From Jacaranda mimosifolia (taxonomy: Eukaryota; Streptophyta; Magnoliopsida; Lamiales; Bignoniaceae): a stretch of 64,000 bases of DNA. The notes below the pieces were generated by a model that was not told where the DNA came from, searched no databases, and saw nothing but the letters and a program-made list of their open reading frames with translations. Location of the stretch: contig CM032127.1 in NCBI GenBank assembly GCA_018894105.1, forward strand, positions 32,662,260 to 32,726,259, written 5' to 3'. Made by a program: the position numbers and the translations under genes. The number at the start of each line of letters is the position of its first letter. The first letter of the stretch is position 1. Below are positions 1 through 11,582 of the stretch, one piece after another.

Positions 1-565
1 GGTAGACAGTTCCAACAACTTACATTTTATTTTCATTTCATTCTTGTAGCTAGGAAATGAGATTGAATTTCTTTATTAGCAAACACTGAAGCCAATTTAT
101 GTCACTCAGCTATCTCATTTAGTTCATCAACCCCAAAGATGAACTAAAAGATAATATTCTACTAAATCAACTTAAATTCCTTCACTAAATTAACTGCTAC
201 ACATTTGAAGCTAAAACCAAATACATGGCATTTATGACAATTAGGATGAAATGCATTGCAGATTGATACCAAAGCAGATATTTACCTGTCACTCAATCAC
301 CCTATTCAGCATAAAAGCTAGTAATCTCAAGGATTATGCCAACTTCTTCAGTAGGGGCAACAATTTCCATAAACTCACTTCCTGGCTCTTAGCACATTTT
401 CATAATCCAGAAATCATCAGAAGAATGAAAATATCAGTAAATCTTGATTTGATAATACATTTGTATGCTTATAGAAAGAACATATCCTTTAATAATACGC
501 ATTCAGGGAGGACATAGTCACACTTTCATGCATGATATGGACACAACACTATGCACATTCAACAA
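1..565. other. Left edge, no gene recognised
   Basis: AT-rich sequence before the first recognisable copia homology. An 88-codon open frame on the plus strand at 251-517 shows no motif I recognise and has no clear codon bias. It may be the sequence into which the copia fragment was joined, or a rearranged part of that element. Confidence 0.5.
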
Positions 566-1260
566 ACTAACAAAAGAAGGTTAGATAACCAAGAAATTAA
601 TGCATACTTTGGCATGCAAGACTTGAACATATTTTCAAGAATAGAATAAACAAGTTAGTAGCTCTCAAATCATGAAATGTTAGTGAATTAGAGGATCTAC
701 GCACTTGTGAAACTTGTTTAAAATGAACAAGACCAAAGCTCTTTTTATAAGACAAACAAAGTGATCCACAAGTCTATTAGATTTGATCCATATGGATGTG
801 TGTGGGCTACTAAGTGTTAGTGCAAGAGGAGGTTATTCTTACTTTATTATCTTCATCGATGATTTTACTCAGTTCGGACATGTATATCTTATGGAGTACA
901 AGTCCAAGTTTTTAAAAGGTTGAAAGAGTAAATGAATGAAGTAGAAAAGCAATTAGAACTTAGTATCAAAATTATTCAATCAGATCGATGAGGTGAATAC
1001 TTAAGTACCAAATTCTTGGGTTATCTCTTTCACAATGTAGTACCCTCAAAGTTGGTGCCAAAGACACCATATAAGATGTGGTTTTGGCAAAGCACCATCT
1101 TACTCTTATTTAAGAGTTTAGGGATCTACCGCCTACGTCAAGAGACTACTGGGAATAAATTGGAAGCAAGATTCACCTTGTGCAAGTTTGTAGGATACCC
1201 AAAAGAGTCTTTGTGTTATTATTTCAATGATCTTTCATAACAGAAGGTGTTTGTTTCAAG
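566..1260 (+). pseudogene. copia GAG-pre-integrase and integrase core fragment
   Basis: Around 570-700 the conceptual translation retains the GAG-pre-integrase arrangement (a histidine-containing LWH-like stretch and the Cys pair further on). From about 775 it reads as the integrase core, including a DLIHMDVCG-like segment and a YSYFIIFIDDF segment that holds catalytic-type aspartates. Compared with the second copy, about 165 bp between the anchors at 1018 and 1038 is deleted; the second copy spans 56066-56251 there, which removes the later part of the integrase core. Several stop codons are present. It is not functional. Confidence 0.8.
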
Positions 1261-1490
1261 GAATGCCATTTTTTAGGAAAATGAGTTTTTATTAGATTGA
1301 AAAGGCATTGTTGTTGAACATGATAAAGTTCAAGATTATCATATTATCACACAAGCAATAGAAACAAGAGACCATATATGCCTAACACACAACTTTCTAG
1401 AAGATCGGACCGAATCAAGAAGCAACCCAAAATGCCCGGATTCTTTCACGAGATGGGGCAAACATATCACCAAGGACTTATGAGGAAGCT

Positions 1491-2475
1491 ATGTCAGACA
1501 TAGATTCGAGTCATTGGCTTGAGGCCATGAAATTCGAAATAGATTTCATGTACTCTAACAAAGTATGGATTTTGGTAGATCCATCAGAGGGTATAGTACT
1601 CGTTGGTTGCAAGTGGATCTACAAGCATAAGCTAGGAGTTGATGGGGAGGTAACAACCTTTAAGGCCAAACTAGTGAAAGGTAATATTCAAAGACTCTGT
1701 ATTGATTTTGAGGAAATCTTTTCACCGGTCACTATGCCTAAGTCCATAAGGACTATGTTTGCCATAGCCATTTACCACGGCTATGAAATTTGACAAATGG
1801 ATGTAAAAACTATCTTTCTTAATGAAAACATTAATGAGAAAATCTATATGGAGCAACCACAATATTTTACACCCAAAGGGAGTGAGGAAAAGATTTGCAA
1901 ACTCCAATGGTTTAGTTATGGACTAAAGCACATCTTGAAGTTGGAACATACATTTTGATAAGACAGTCAAATCATTTGATTTTGTCAAAAATATATATGA
2001 ACCATATGTGTATAAAAAGGCTTCTAGGAGTTCGACATAGTTTATTGTGCTTTATGTAGATGACATCCTTCTCATTGGGATTGAGAAAGAGATGTTAGAG
2101 TGTACTAAAGCATATTTATCTTCACGATTCTCCATGAAGGATTCGGGAGAAGCATCCTTCGTATTAGGAATACGAATTTATAGGGATAGATCAAAGAGGA
2201 TGTTGGGGCTCTCCCAATCAACATACATTGATAAGATACTAAAGAGACTTAGTATGGAGGAATCCAATAGGGGATATTTACTAATGAGACATGACATTCA
2301 TCTCTCCAAGTCTTTAGCCCCTAAGACTGAGGATAAGAGAAAGAGAATGTCCCATATACCTTATGCATATGCTATTAGAAGCATAATGTATGCCGTTCAA
2401 TGTACAAAGCTGGATATAGCTCACGCTCTAAGTGTTACAAGCCTCTACCAATCTAATCCCGATGAAAGTCATTGA
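1491..2475 (+). pseudogene. copia reverse transcriptase, broken
   Basis: A 100-codon frame at 1491-1793 carries the N-terminal RT segment (GCKWIYKHKLG, then FSPVTMPKSIRT). A second frame at 2047-2475 carries the catalytic YVDDILL motif, whose YVDD codons lie at 2053-2064, followed by the thumb region. The stretch between, 1794-2046, is homologous to RT but has a stop at 1792 and frame changes. The enzyme would copy element RNA into DNA in cytoplasmic particles. This copy cannot make it. Confidence 0.9.
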
Positions 2476-2976
2476 AAAACCATAAAAACAATCTTTAACT
2501 ACTTAAGAAGAACTAAGGATTTGTTTCTGGTATATAGTAATGGAGAATTGAAACTTGAAGGATTTTCAAATTCTAATTTCTAATTTGATGAAGATGACTT
2601 TAAATCCACTTCTGGATATATATTTTGCCTTAAGAGCGGTGCTGTGAGTTGGAAGGATTCCAAACAAGACACCACGGTAGATTCCACTACTGAGATGGAA
2701 TATATTGCAGCGTCGGACATAGCAAGGAAGGTGTTTGGATGAAAATTTTCATCTAAGAGTTGAATTTAGTACCTAGTGTGCAATAGCTAATAGTTGTCTA
2801 TTATAACAATAATGGAGCTATTGCGCAAGCAAATGAGTCAATATCTCATCAACGATCCAAGCACATTTTAAGGCAATATCACCTGATTCGAGAGATCATT
2901 GATAGAGGTGACATCCAAGTGGAGAGAGTTGCCTCGGAAGAGAACATGGTAGATCCACTAACTAAACCCTTAACTT
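2476..2976 (+). pseudogene. copia RNase H domain remnant
   Basis: The translation reads YLRRTKDLFLVY, then STSGYIFCLKSGAVSW, then a TTEMEYIAASD segment and, near 2940, a MVDPLTKPL ending. These are the usual copia RNase H landmarks in order. In-frame stops follow at about 2580 and elsewhere. The domain ends just before the purine tract and the LTR. Confidence 0.85.
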
Positions 2977-2990
2977 AAAAAGTGGGATAT

Positions 2991-5183
2991 TGTTCGAATA
3001 ATATCTCATAAGCCAATTGTGTTGGCTTGTATAACTGCTCCACGTAACAGTCTTCATTGAATGATATTCAATAAAATAGCTATCTTCATCTTATACGTTT
3101 ATATTTTCTTCACACGCATTTGGTTAAAGCCCTTAAATCATAGAAAACTACAGGACTTTGTCATGCATATGATGGTGATCATGAAACAAGTCTTTATGGT
3201 CATGATTTTAAATATTCCAAATCATAGAATCTTATGAGATAGAGCATCGAAGATTCAGATAAACTTGCACTAACGATGTATATTCTAAGGAGTTAGATAT
3301 TGCTATGTTTCATGGGCAATCTATGTTAGACATGAATGTATATTAATGGGTGCTTTTTAGAAAACAAGTTCACTGAAGGCCCGCTTAGAGAATCCACTAA
3401 ATAGCCGTAGTGGTAAATCGGTAGTGACAAGTTCTCTAGTTTACGATAATGCATATAATTAGTTCTTTGACTTGAGGTTCCACAATAACCTTATATGTAG
3501 GTCCTTGTGCTTTGATTTTGCTCCGACCACATAGCGGATCACCCGGGGCTTAGGTTGGGCACAAGCTACCTAAGTATGGAGGTTGGTGAGTTCCAAAATG
3601 GGATCCGTTTCGCCCGTCAGTGAAGAACGGGTTGATCTCCTATGTATTCTAATATTATCAATTCCAAGAAATCCTTGCGTAAGGTGATATGACAATTTGG
3701 AAAAAGGAGTTTTCCAAAGTTGAGGTCATAATGAAGAACTAAACATCAAGAATAGATACATAGTTATCAAGGCTATTAGGGAGCTGATAAATATCTTGCC
3801 TTAGGCCTTTTTCGGGAGATAGAAAATGGAAGGACCGTATTTACATGGCAATCATAAGTGATAATGGTTCACCTCTATATAGTTCATTCAACCAATTCAT
3901 TGGGCTCCACGAGCTTGTTGCTAGACATCGACTATGGAGATTGGATACTAATCAATTAATGGAGATTAATTGATAGAGTTATTAGTTTAAATGAGTTAAA
4001 ACTAATTTGAATATTCTTAATATTCAAAATATCACAAAGAGTTGTGAGCCCATGTCTAATAGATTGGTGAACCTAATTGGTCATATACAAAAGCCTAAGA
4101 ATACTCTTATTTAATAGGAGGAATTTTATAAGGATTTAGAAAATGTATTGAGCAGTTTTTGCCTAAGGGAGAGAGAACAAGTTGGCTAATTATCAATTGG
4201 TCACTTTGACTTGATTAATTTAAGTGTTAAATTAATCAAAATAATTTAAAGAATTAAATTAGACAAATTAAATTAAAGAGTTAATTTAAATGGTGGCTTG
4301 TGACAATTTAATTAGTCAAAATCAACTTAAAAAGTTAAGTTGATTTGATTAACTTAAGGGATTAACGTAAACTAATTAAATTAAAGAGTAAATTTAATTA
4401 GCTATGGAATTTAAATTTTGGAGGAAAAATAAAATGAAAGAATCCATTTGAATTAATTTAGTTGGCATTTTTATTTATGAAATTAAAATCCAACTGAAGC
4501 TAGAATTGAACCTAGCAAGTTGGCACATGTGGGCATAGTGTGAAGGAAGTTTCCAAAAGCTTCCTATCACACTTTAAATACCCTAAGGTGGCCGGGGGTA
4601 GCTAGCTAATTCCATGCTTCCATTTTTCCTCCAAAAGATAGCACAACTCATGTGTTAAGTAACTACCTCCCTAGATTCTCTCTCTTCTCTCTCTCTCTCT
4701 CCATCCCCCCTCCTATCATCTTCTTCCTCCATTATATTCTAGCTTAGATTGTGAGGAATTGAAAGTTTTTCCAAGGTGTGTGAATCACCATTAGAGGCTT
4801 CACACTTTGAGAGCAAAGATTTGGAGTTTGTTCGATTCATTGTGGCCGATGTTTGGAGAAAGCTTGGGACGATTTTGGAGCTATTTTTCCTCTTTATTTT
4901 CGGCCACATTGAGGCTGTTTTGGAGGTCTTTTGGTGAAAAAAAGTTGCTGCCTCAAGTAGCTTTTGTGGTGAAGTAGATCCTTGAAGTGGAGAGTGTTGA
5001 TCTTGCTTTGGAAGAGTCCAAGGGGAAGATTTTCTTGATTACCTTGTTTTTCTTCAAAGGTAATATTCTTGCTTCCAAATCCTTGTTTGTGACATGATGA
5101 TTGATCCTTGGATTGGATATTTCAAGTTAATTTTGCCTGATTTTTTGTTTTAGTTATGGATCTTTGCTTATCTCCTCTCTTCA
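2991..5183 (+). repeat. 3' LTR of copia element, about 2.2 kb
   Basis: The start is set by a purine-rich tract (2977-2988, AAAAAGTGGGAT) followed by TGTTCGAATAATATC. The end, ...CTTCA at 5183, is set by alignment to the 5' LTR remnant of the second copia element, which ends the same way at 52428 right before its primer-binding site. The LTR is AT-rich (4190-4400) and has a CT-rich stretch at about 4676-4706. A weak TATA-like TTTAAATACC near 4573 could mark the promoter. At about 3340-3935 it is homologous to 58690-59665. Confidence 0.8.
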
Positions 5184-5471
5184 TATTAGACCAATTACTC
5201 TAAGTATTTGTGCGGGTGATAGGACATATGTGATTAATAAATGCTCATTATGTTCACAACTTTGAATACATAAGGATACTTTACACTGATGCCAATGATA
5301 ACTTAATTTGTTGAATGCAAGTAATTATCTTCTAACCACTTAAACATGCTTGTATCCATACCATATTAATGTTACACATGTTTTTAGTGTTTTGGTTGTT
5401 TATTCTCAAGAAATAAAGGGCAAAATATGGAACGAATGTCAAGTTCATTACTATTAGTACCAAAAATCTAG
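5184..5471. other. Spacer after copia LTR
   Basis: AT-rich DNA between the copia 3' LTR and the tandem array. No coding signal was seen. The five bases after the LTR end (TATTA) would be a candidate target-site duplication, but the left end of the element is lost so this cannot be tested. Confidence 0.5.
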
Positions 5472-6225
5472 AAATCAAGTATAAATTTTCCATAATGAAG
5501 TACATACGTCCCAAAATCAAGTACAAATCTCCCTTAGTGAAGTACTAAAACAAAGATATCTCACATAATCTATTCATGCAATTGTTGTTACATTTTCAAT
5601 GGAAATCAAGTACATATTTGCCATAATGAAGTACATATGTCCTGTAATCAAGTATCAATCTCCCTCAGTGAAGTAATAAAATACAAATATTTCACAGTAT
5701 CTATTCATGCAACTGCTAGTATATTTTAAGTAGAAATTAAGTACAGGTTTGCCATAATGAAGTACATATGCCCTGAAATCAAATATAAATCTCCCTCAAA
5801 TAGTACTAAAACACATATCTCACACAATATGTTTACGTAATTGCTTGTACATTTTCAATGGAATCAAGTACATATTTGCCATAATAAAATATGTATCTCA
5901 AAATCAAGTATAAATTTTCCTTATTGAAATACATATATCTCAAACACATTCTAATCACACATTGCTAGTACATTTTCAAATGGAAATCAAGTACATATTT
6001 GCCATAATGAAATACATATATATATATATATCCTAAAATCAAGTATAAATCTCCCTTGCTGAAGCACTAAAATACAAATATCTCACACATATTATGTTCA
6101 TGCATTGCTAATACATTTTTAATGGAAATCAAGTATATATTTACCATAATGAAGTACACATATACCAAAATCAAGTATAAATCTCCCTCAGTGAAGTTCT
6201 AAAAGACAGATATCATTATTTGAAA
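5472..6225. repeat. Tandem array, ~130 bp unit, six copies
   Basis: Units start at about 5472, 5603, 5734, 5861, 5982 and 6125, each opening with a version of AAATCAAGTACATATTTGCC. Each unit itself holds two related ~42 bp halves (ATCAAGTA...CATAATGAAGTA and ATCAAGTA...CTCAGTGAAGTA) and a ~45 bp spacer ending in ACATTTTCAATGG. The fifth unit is lengthened by a TA run at about 6018-6032. It lies next to a MuDR transposase fragment, so it may be subterminal sequence of that MULE; this is inference. Confidence 0.85.
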
Positions 6226-6439
6226 AAGAATATCACAAACAGAATATGTTCACATAATATGTTTGAAAATACATAGTCAAAAGCAATTATCCATGATAAA
6301 GCTCAATACAATAGCTATTCAGAAATACAAAGTAATCCACAAATACATTACAGTCCAAACTTCTCCAAAATTCATCTCCTTCTTCATACCTACATCTTCG
6401 GAAAACACTCTTATTGCTTATTAAGAAAAAAAACAAAGA

Positions 6440-6740
6440 CAAAATAAATCATGCATCAATAAATAATTTATCAGCCTTATGCCTCAATGCATAGATTCTC
6501 CATTTGCAATTTTCATTGTTGTAAACAGCTATAATTTTTTTGCTATCATTGTTCTTGTATTGAAATGACCACATAGTAGCCACCACATAATTCTTAAGCA
6601 TAATTATGGACTTCCCAACATCCTTGAATATTTGACCCTCTTCATTTATGCAACGCCTCTATGCATCAATTAATTTGCTAACTAAAGTCCATTCATTTTA
6701 GGATGCACTGGTTGAACCAATTTCATCCTGTAATGTAACC
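6440..6740 (-). pseudogene. MuDR transposase N-terminal domain fragment
   Basis: Read on the minus strand, the translation gives GQIFKDVGKSIIMLKNYVV, then a W-F-Q-Y-K-N-N-D segment, then ENCKWRIYA. This follows the N-terminal MuDR domain of plant MULE transposases (F-x-D/S-x-x-x-K, then C-x-W-R-I/L-x-A). Only about 75 residues remain and the frame then ends in a stop. No catalytic core was found nearby. The protein would normally bind MULE TIRs in the nucleus. Confidence 0.6.
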
Positions 6741-6824
6741 GTTGGAGTTTAATTAAAAAAGGAACTATATAATTTCATTAAAAATGAAGCGATCAAACAA
6801 ATAACATAATTTTTAATTAATAAT

Positions 6825-7256
6825 TGATTTTTTATTTGATATTAGCACTAGTAAATATTAACAAGGACATTTAATTATATTAGTAATAAATTCAACCAAC
6901 AATAATTTATATTGATTAACTTTATTCTTCATTTTTTTCACTATATTACAGTAATTTTTTAAATTTATTATTTTTTCTTTTCAATTCTTCAATTATAATT
7001 TATATATACATATGTGGATTATGAGATTTTTATTGAAAAATATAAATAATATGTTATTTAATAAATATATATTTGGAGCGGATATTAAGTGGATCGGATA
7101 TGCGCTTACCATATCCATGTCCATATCCATTTACAATCGAATATCTAATAATCGAATGCTTATAATATCCACTTTGAACAGATGCAGATAATATTTGTAT
7201 AAATGGATGCAGATGCGAACGATAAACGAATTTTTAAATATCCATTTACAACCCTA
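6825..7256. repeat. Dispersed ~430 bp repeat, copy 1
   Basis: This segment matches 11150-11582 in the same orientation along its whole length, including the landmark GGATTATGAGATTTT and the end ATATCCATTTACAACCCTAG. The end, read on the minus strand, is TAGGG(T/C)TGTAAATGGATAT-like, a terminus common among plant non-autonomous DNA transposons. The second copy interrupts a gypsy gag frame, which supports mobility. The family is not identified. No coding capacity was seen; the 60-codon frame at 7203 overlaps the edge and is not convincing. Confidence 0.7.
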
Positions 7257-8486
7257 GTCATGGTGGTGGTGGGTGCGCCATCAAGCTCCCATTTTGCCAC
7301 GTCAAGGTCCTCATGGTTGCACATCCTGCTCGTTTCTCTCTTCTATTTTCTTTTCAGTTTTAGGAAGAATGAGGGAAGAAGTTAGGGTTTTGGTGTTTGG
7401 GAATGAGGATAAGAAGGTGTTTGGTTATGTAGATAGAGAATAAGTAAAAAAAAAAAAAGAAAAAAAGGAAAAATATTATATTTAAAGGGTATTTTTGCCA
7501 AATCAAATGGGTAGGGAATGATCTCTAAAATTTGTAAAAAGATAGGGAGTTCATTGTTTAAAAAAAAGGTAGGGACTGATTTTAAAAATGAAATATGCTT
7601 TTGGTGCTTTATGATAATTGAACCTTTTTTAAAAATGGACCATCAAATAATTTGGTAATATGGAAAGTGGTGAAGAACAAAATATTTTTTTTCTAACAAA
7701 TTAATTCTCACACATTTTCTAATTAATTAGGTAAGGTGGAATTATATTTTTATTAAAATAAAATTGTAAAAATATATGGGAAAATTGCATGTTGTCCAAA
7801 AGGAGTGTTATAAAAATGCTATTTTTCATATAGCAGTTAGTTATTAAAAAAATAAATAAAATTTTTGAAGTTTGTTCTGGGCAAAATAATTTATAAATTT
7901 AATACATAGAATTTCTTTTTAAAATATATGACATACATTCATTTGGTAATTTGATAGTAGGTCTAGCACAAATGACTATTTTCTTTAAATCAATTCCTGC
8001 AATATTTTCAATTAAGCCGGTTTGTTGGAAATCTATTAATTTTTTTTATAATTACGAAAGAAATTGAAAAATTATGTATTGTCCAAAATTAATTTATGAA
8101 ATTCATTATTTATTTTACATCTTGCTTTGTTATTGTAAAAATAAATTAATTAGTAATTTTAAAATCTTTCCTGCCAAATAAATTTGAAAACGTAATTCTA
8201 TCCTTATGACTTAGTTTAGAATAATTCAGATGAAGATGTAAAGAGTGTTGTGTGTTACTAAAGAAAATAAAATTTAGGCAGAATTCACTAAGAAAAAGGT
8301 AATTAAAAGTATTGTTAAACGAACTGGGTAACAATAAATGATATGCAAACAATACATCCATTTCATACTGAACATATGCATAAGTTTTCACAATGCATTA
8401 AGAAATGTTGTTCCAAATTAAAATTCATACCATCGAGAACTAAATATAAGAACAAATGGAAATACATCACAAAATATTCATCCAGA
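7257..8486. other. AT-rich stretch, no gene recognised
   Basis: Includes poly-A and poly-T runs (about 7446-7470) and AT-rich sequence. An 81-codon minus-strand frame (8146-8391) shows no known motif and is probably chance. Nothing else is supported. Confidence 0.5.
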
Positions 8487-9235
8487 TCATAACGATGAGT
8501 AAAAATTAATGTCGCATAATCCAAACAAGAGTTGATATTCTAGTTGGTAGTACAACATAATCCAAACATCATGGTCATGGGAAGCAAGCAAATGGTGACC
8601 CAATATGGTTACTATTGATGATAGAACCTCATCATTGTCCTCGATGACGATGGGAGCTAATGGTGCAACACCTCCCATCCCATCATCAATCAGGTTGTTG
8701 ATTGCATGTCTGTGGGTAAAAATGTAGTGTAACTGGACATACAGAGGCTTTCCGAACATACGAAAATAGCGCTGTTGGATAGTCTCATGTACAAGGTACA
8801 TAAATTTTGTTTACAATATATAACGAAACATGTGTTTATATGTAGTTAAAAACATTTCAATAAGTTATAGTGGGAACATGTGCCCAATACTGTGCGTCAA
8901 CACGTACCACATTTGAATGGGGATTATACTGCATCCCAAGAATAGCCATGTACTTGAGGAATGTGTCGTAGATTTGTTGAACTTTGGTTTTAACTTTTTT
9001 AACAGTCCTCTGCCTCTCAAACGACCTGGAATGATGATGTGCAATGTGGAAGCACTCGTCTATCAGAACCTCCATAACCGAGATGTCTCTAGTGCTAACA
9101 ACAGTTACCAACATGCTGAGTATGACAAACGCCTCTTCATTAGTCCAATGAGGATCACAAAAAATGCAGTATGTAGACTTATTTCGAGTCTACAACATCT
9201 CAATGGCATATCTTCTCATATCCTGAAGTTATAAT
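8487..9235 (-). pseudogene. Myb/SANT-like DNA-binding protein remnant (PIF/Harbinger ORF1 type)
   Basis: On the minus strand the frame around 8857-9170 reads DPHWTNEEAFVILSMLV, then VKTKVQQIYDTFLKYMAILG, then NPHSNVVRVDAQYWAHV. This follows the Myb/SANT-like (Myb_DNA-bind_3) pattern: W-T-x-E-E, an N/K-R/K-x-x-x-L helix, then G-x-x-x-x-x-x-x-V-x-A-x-x-x-x-W. A second minus frame (8487-8801) begins with an RYFRMFGKPLY segment, comparable with the FR-x-K/F-x-P-x-Y segment that follows that domain, then acidic residues. An intron may separate the two frames. Such proteins partner Harbinger transposases and bind element ends; no DDE transposase was found here. Domestication cannot be excluded. Confidence 0.5.
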
Positions 9236-9572
9236 ATTAATTGACCATTCCAATAACAATAAACAAAATATATTTTACCTCAAACACTAGAATTTTCAAG
9301 TGTGAAATAATAGCACGATATAACAAAAACAATAGTAAGACGTGGCATAAATGGACAGTACCCATGTAATGGTATAAGGCTTGTTTACAAAAACAACATG
9401 ATGATACAACTAACGGCCCATATGAGGCATCGCAATAATAATAGTTGTTTACATATTAGTTTGTCTAATAATAGTACAATGTTATATAAATAAGCACGAC
9501 CATACTACAAATAGAAAGTCCAATCCAACATTCTTACAGTACAACAACAACAACAACAAAGTCATAGTATAG
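9236..9572. other. Short intergenic stretch
   Basis: AT-rich DNA with a CAACAACAACAACAACAA run near 9541-9559. No coding signal or known repeat was recognised. Confidence 0.4.
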
Positions 9573-10290
9573 TAATACTAGGAAAAATACCTAAGGGGAA
9601 GCCTAAAAGTATCCCAAGAAATGGATTTATGGACGCTTTCACTTTTTGAGATGCTTATTCATAGTCTCATAGGTGGGCATCTTATTAACTTTCTATGACA
9701 CTTGCAAGTGTACCAAAAATATTTGTTGTTGTGACATTCAAACGAGTCTCCAAATGTTCAAATTGTGACACTTCATAGCGTCACATAATGATCTTTAACT
9801 ACCATGTCTATCTAATTATGTGACATTGCAAAGTGTCTTATAACACATTACAAGACACTTCATAAGTCATATAGTGATTTTCAACTACCATATTTATCTA
9901 ATTATGTGATATTATAAAGTGTCTCTACAACACGTTAGAAGATAATTTTACTTTATTTAAGAGACGCCACAAAGTGTCTTCAATATGGATAAAATGACAA
10001 TAAAATGTTTCCTAATAAATAAGTTCTTCCAAACATTAAAAAGTGTCTCCACATATGCTCTAGTGATATTTTGTATTGTCATAACATATAAAAAAATTTC
10101 TTTAAAGACGCAATGTTGTGTCGCAAAAGGTCTATAAAGACACAATAAAGAGTCTTATAAATTAAAATATATTAGAAGCAAAAATAAAAATGCATGTGTC
10201 CCTATATATGTCTTTGAAGACACAAAAAAGTGTCACAACAAATATCACAAGTGTCTCTATACCTATAATCAAAGACACAAAAGTGTGACA
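9573..10290. repeat. CACTA-type terminus with AAGTGTC/GACACTT subterminal repeats
   Basis: Starting near an AATACTAGGAAAAATACC sequence (compare CACTACTAGAAAAA of many CACTA elements), the motif AAGTGTC or its complement GACACTT recurs at intervals of roughly 40-100 bp. Occurrences are seen at about 9690, 9760, 9830, 9862, 9917, 9973, 10040, 10218, 10250 and 10272. Clustered short subterminal motifs in both orientations are the hallmark of CACTA (En/Spm) ends, where they bind the TNPA-type protein. The same motif family continues from 10835. Confidence 0.6.
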
Positions 10291-10834
10291 AAAGATATTG
10301 CATTCCTGTAGCTTGCCACATTTATATATGTAAATTTCTTTAAGAAAACCATCCAACACAATAGATAACAAATTAACATACGAAAAGCACATAAATTCAC
10401 ATATTAGATAGTTTCTAAAATATTTAAACACCAAATATATTATCAACATCAATATCCATATATCGAATGAAATAAACTTCAATCAAGTGGGTCCATAAAC
10501 CAAACTTCTTCATCCAAAAATATCTATTAAAGACCTAATAGCAAAATAGATTTCTTTCGCCAACCACATCAATTCTACAAACTAAATTTTGAGAATAGAC
10601 TTCATATCCAAACCAAAAGAGTACTCCATCATTCTTCATCCATTTTAACCTATCAAACCAAGCAAATATGAATTAGATTCAATAGGAAAATAGCAATATC
10701 CAATTATATGTAATCCAATTATGTGTAAATATAAATAACGAAATATTACCAAATGTTGTGGCCAAGCTATAGCTCTATCAATAACATCCCCAATAGTTGT
10801 GCATTCTGGTGTAGGACGGATCAACTCCTCATTA
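10291..10834 (-). pseudogene. CACTA-associated protein fragment
   Basis: Minus-strand 10745-10830 translates to a segment containing RPTPECTTIGDVIDRAIAWP, followed by GTAATA, a plausible splice donor. A short block of this type (P-x-x-C-x-x-G-D/E-x-x-x-x-x-x-A-W-P) occurs in proteins encoded by plant CACTA elements. The rest of the stretch down to 10291 is broken; the 106-codon minus frame at 10162-10482 shows no recognised motif. The fragment is cut at about 10835 by a second CACTA-like end. Confidence 0.45.
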
Positions 10835-11149
10835 CTAGAAAAAAGGTCTAATGTGACACATTTATAAAAATGTCCAAATAATCTATCTATTGAGACACTT
10901 AATAAACATGTGTTCCAATACTAAAGTTATTTAATCTTTTATTGTGGCACTTCCTAAAAAGCGTCTTATTAACATTTTTTATGGAGACACTTTTATAGAA
11001 AATATCATGTTTTCATAATTTTATTATGACTTTTTTTTGGAAATGTTTTATAAACACTTTTTCTAAGGACATTTTTCAAAAGTGTCATATTTAAATTTAG
11101 TAATTATATGTATATTATGACACTTATACTAAATCATCCCATAATATTT
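10835..11149. mobile_element. Second CACTA-like terminus
   Basis: ATTACTAGAAAAAAGG at about 10835 resembles a CACTA TIR and points rightward. It is followed by subterminal motifs (GACACATTTATAAAAATGTC, GAGACACTT, TGGCACTT, GAGACACTT, AAAGTGTC, TGACACTT) up to about 11120. The matching right end was not found. The element appears truncated by, or adjacent to, the 430 bp repeat at 11150. Confidence 0.5.
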
Positions 11150-11582
11150 GAAATATTCTAAAATTAATTATAATTAATTATTAGTACTAATTAATATTAA
11201 TAATGGCATTTAGTTATAAGAATTATAAAGTCAACCAATAATAATTATGTTCATTAACTTTATTCTTCAACTTTTTCTCTATATAACAATAATTTTTAAA
11301 ATTTATTGTTTTTTCTTCCTAATTCTTCAATCATAATTTATATACATATACATATATGGATTATGAGATTTTCATTGAAAAATATAAATAATATATTATT
11401 TAATAAATATATATTTGAAGTGGATATTAAATGGATTAGATTCGCATTTACCATATCTGTATCCATTTATAATCCTAATCAATACGGATAGTATCCGCTT
11501 TAAATGGATGTGGATAAATTTTATATAAACAGATACGAACGCAAATGGTAAATGGATTTTTAAATATCCATTTATAGCCCTA
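11150..11582. repeat. Dispersed ~430 bp repeat, copy 2
   Basis: Direct repeat of 6825-7256. Its right edge lies inside a minus-strand gypsy gag frame, exactly where homology to gag stops (after the EEPII codons read on the minus strand), so it was inserted into, or recombined with, that gag. No continuing gag was found on the other side. A two-base target duplication or a TIR pair could not be established. Confidence 0.65.

Larger units (their letters stand above)
566..5183 (+). mobile_element. Ty1/copia LTR retrotransposon, 5'-truncated, decayed
   Basis: The order is GAG-pre-integrase, integrase, reverse transcriptase, RNase H, purine tract, 3' LTR, which is the copia order. Homology to the second copia element in this window begins near 566 and matches its 55616 onward, so the 5' LTR, gag and protease are missing here. 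Stops and frameshifts interrupt every domain. The RT wording and the long LTR suggest the Angela/Tork side of copia, which is an inference from family knowledge. The nearest relative in this window is the element at 52130-59665. Confidence 0.9.

Noticed and set aside
251..517. 88-codon open frame as a small gene
   Set aside because: No motif, no promoter or splice context, and it lies in AT-rich DNA where chance frames of this size are common.
5472..6225. CRISPR array
   Set aside because: Units are contiguous and diverged with no unique spacers, and the genome is a plant.
8917..9234. 105-codon plus-strand frame
   Set aside because: It is the antisense of the better-supported SANT-like remnant on the minus strand.
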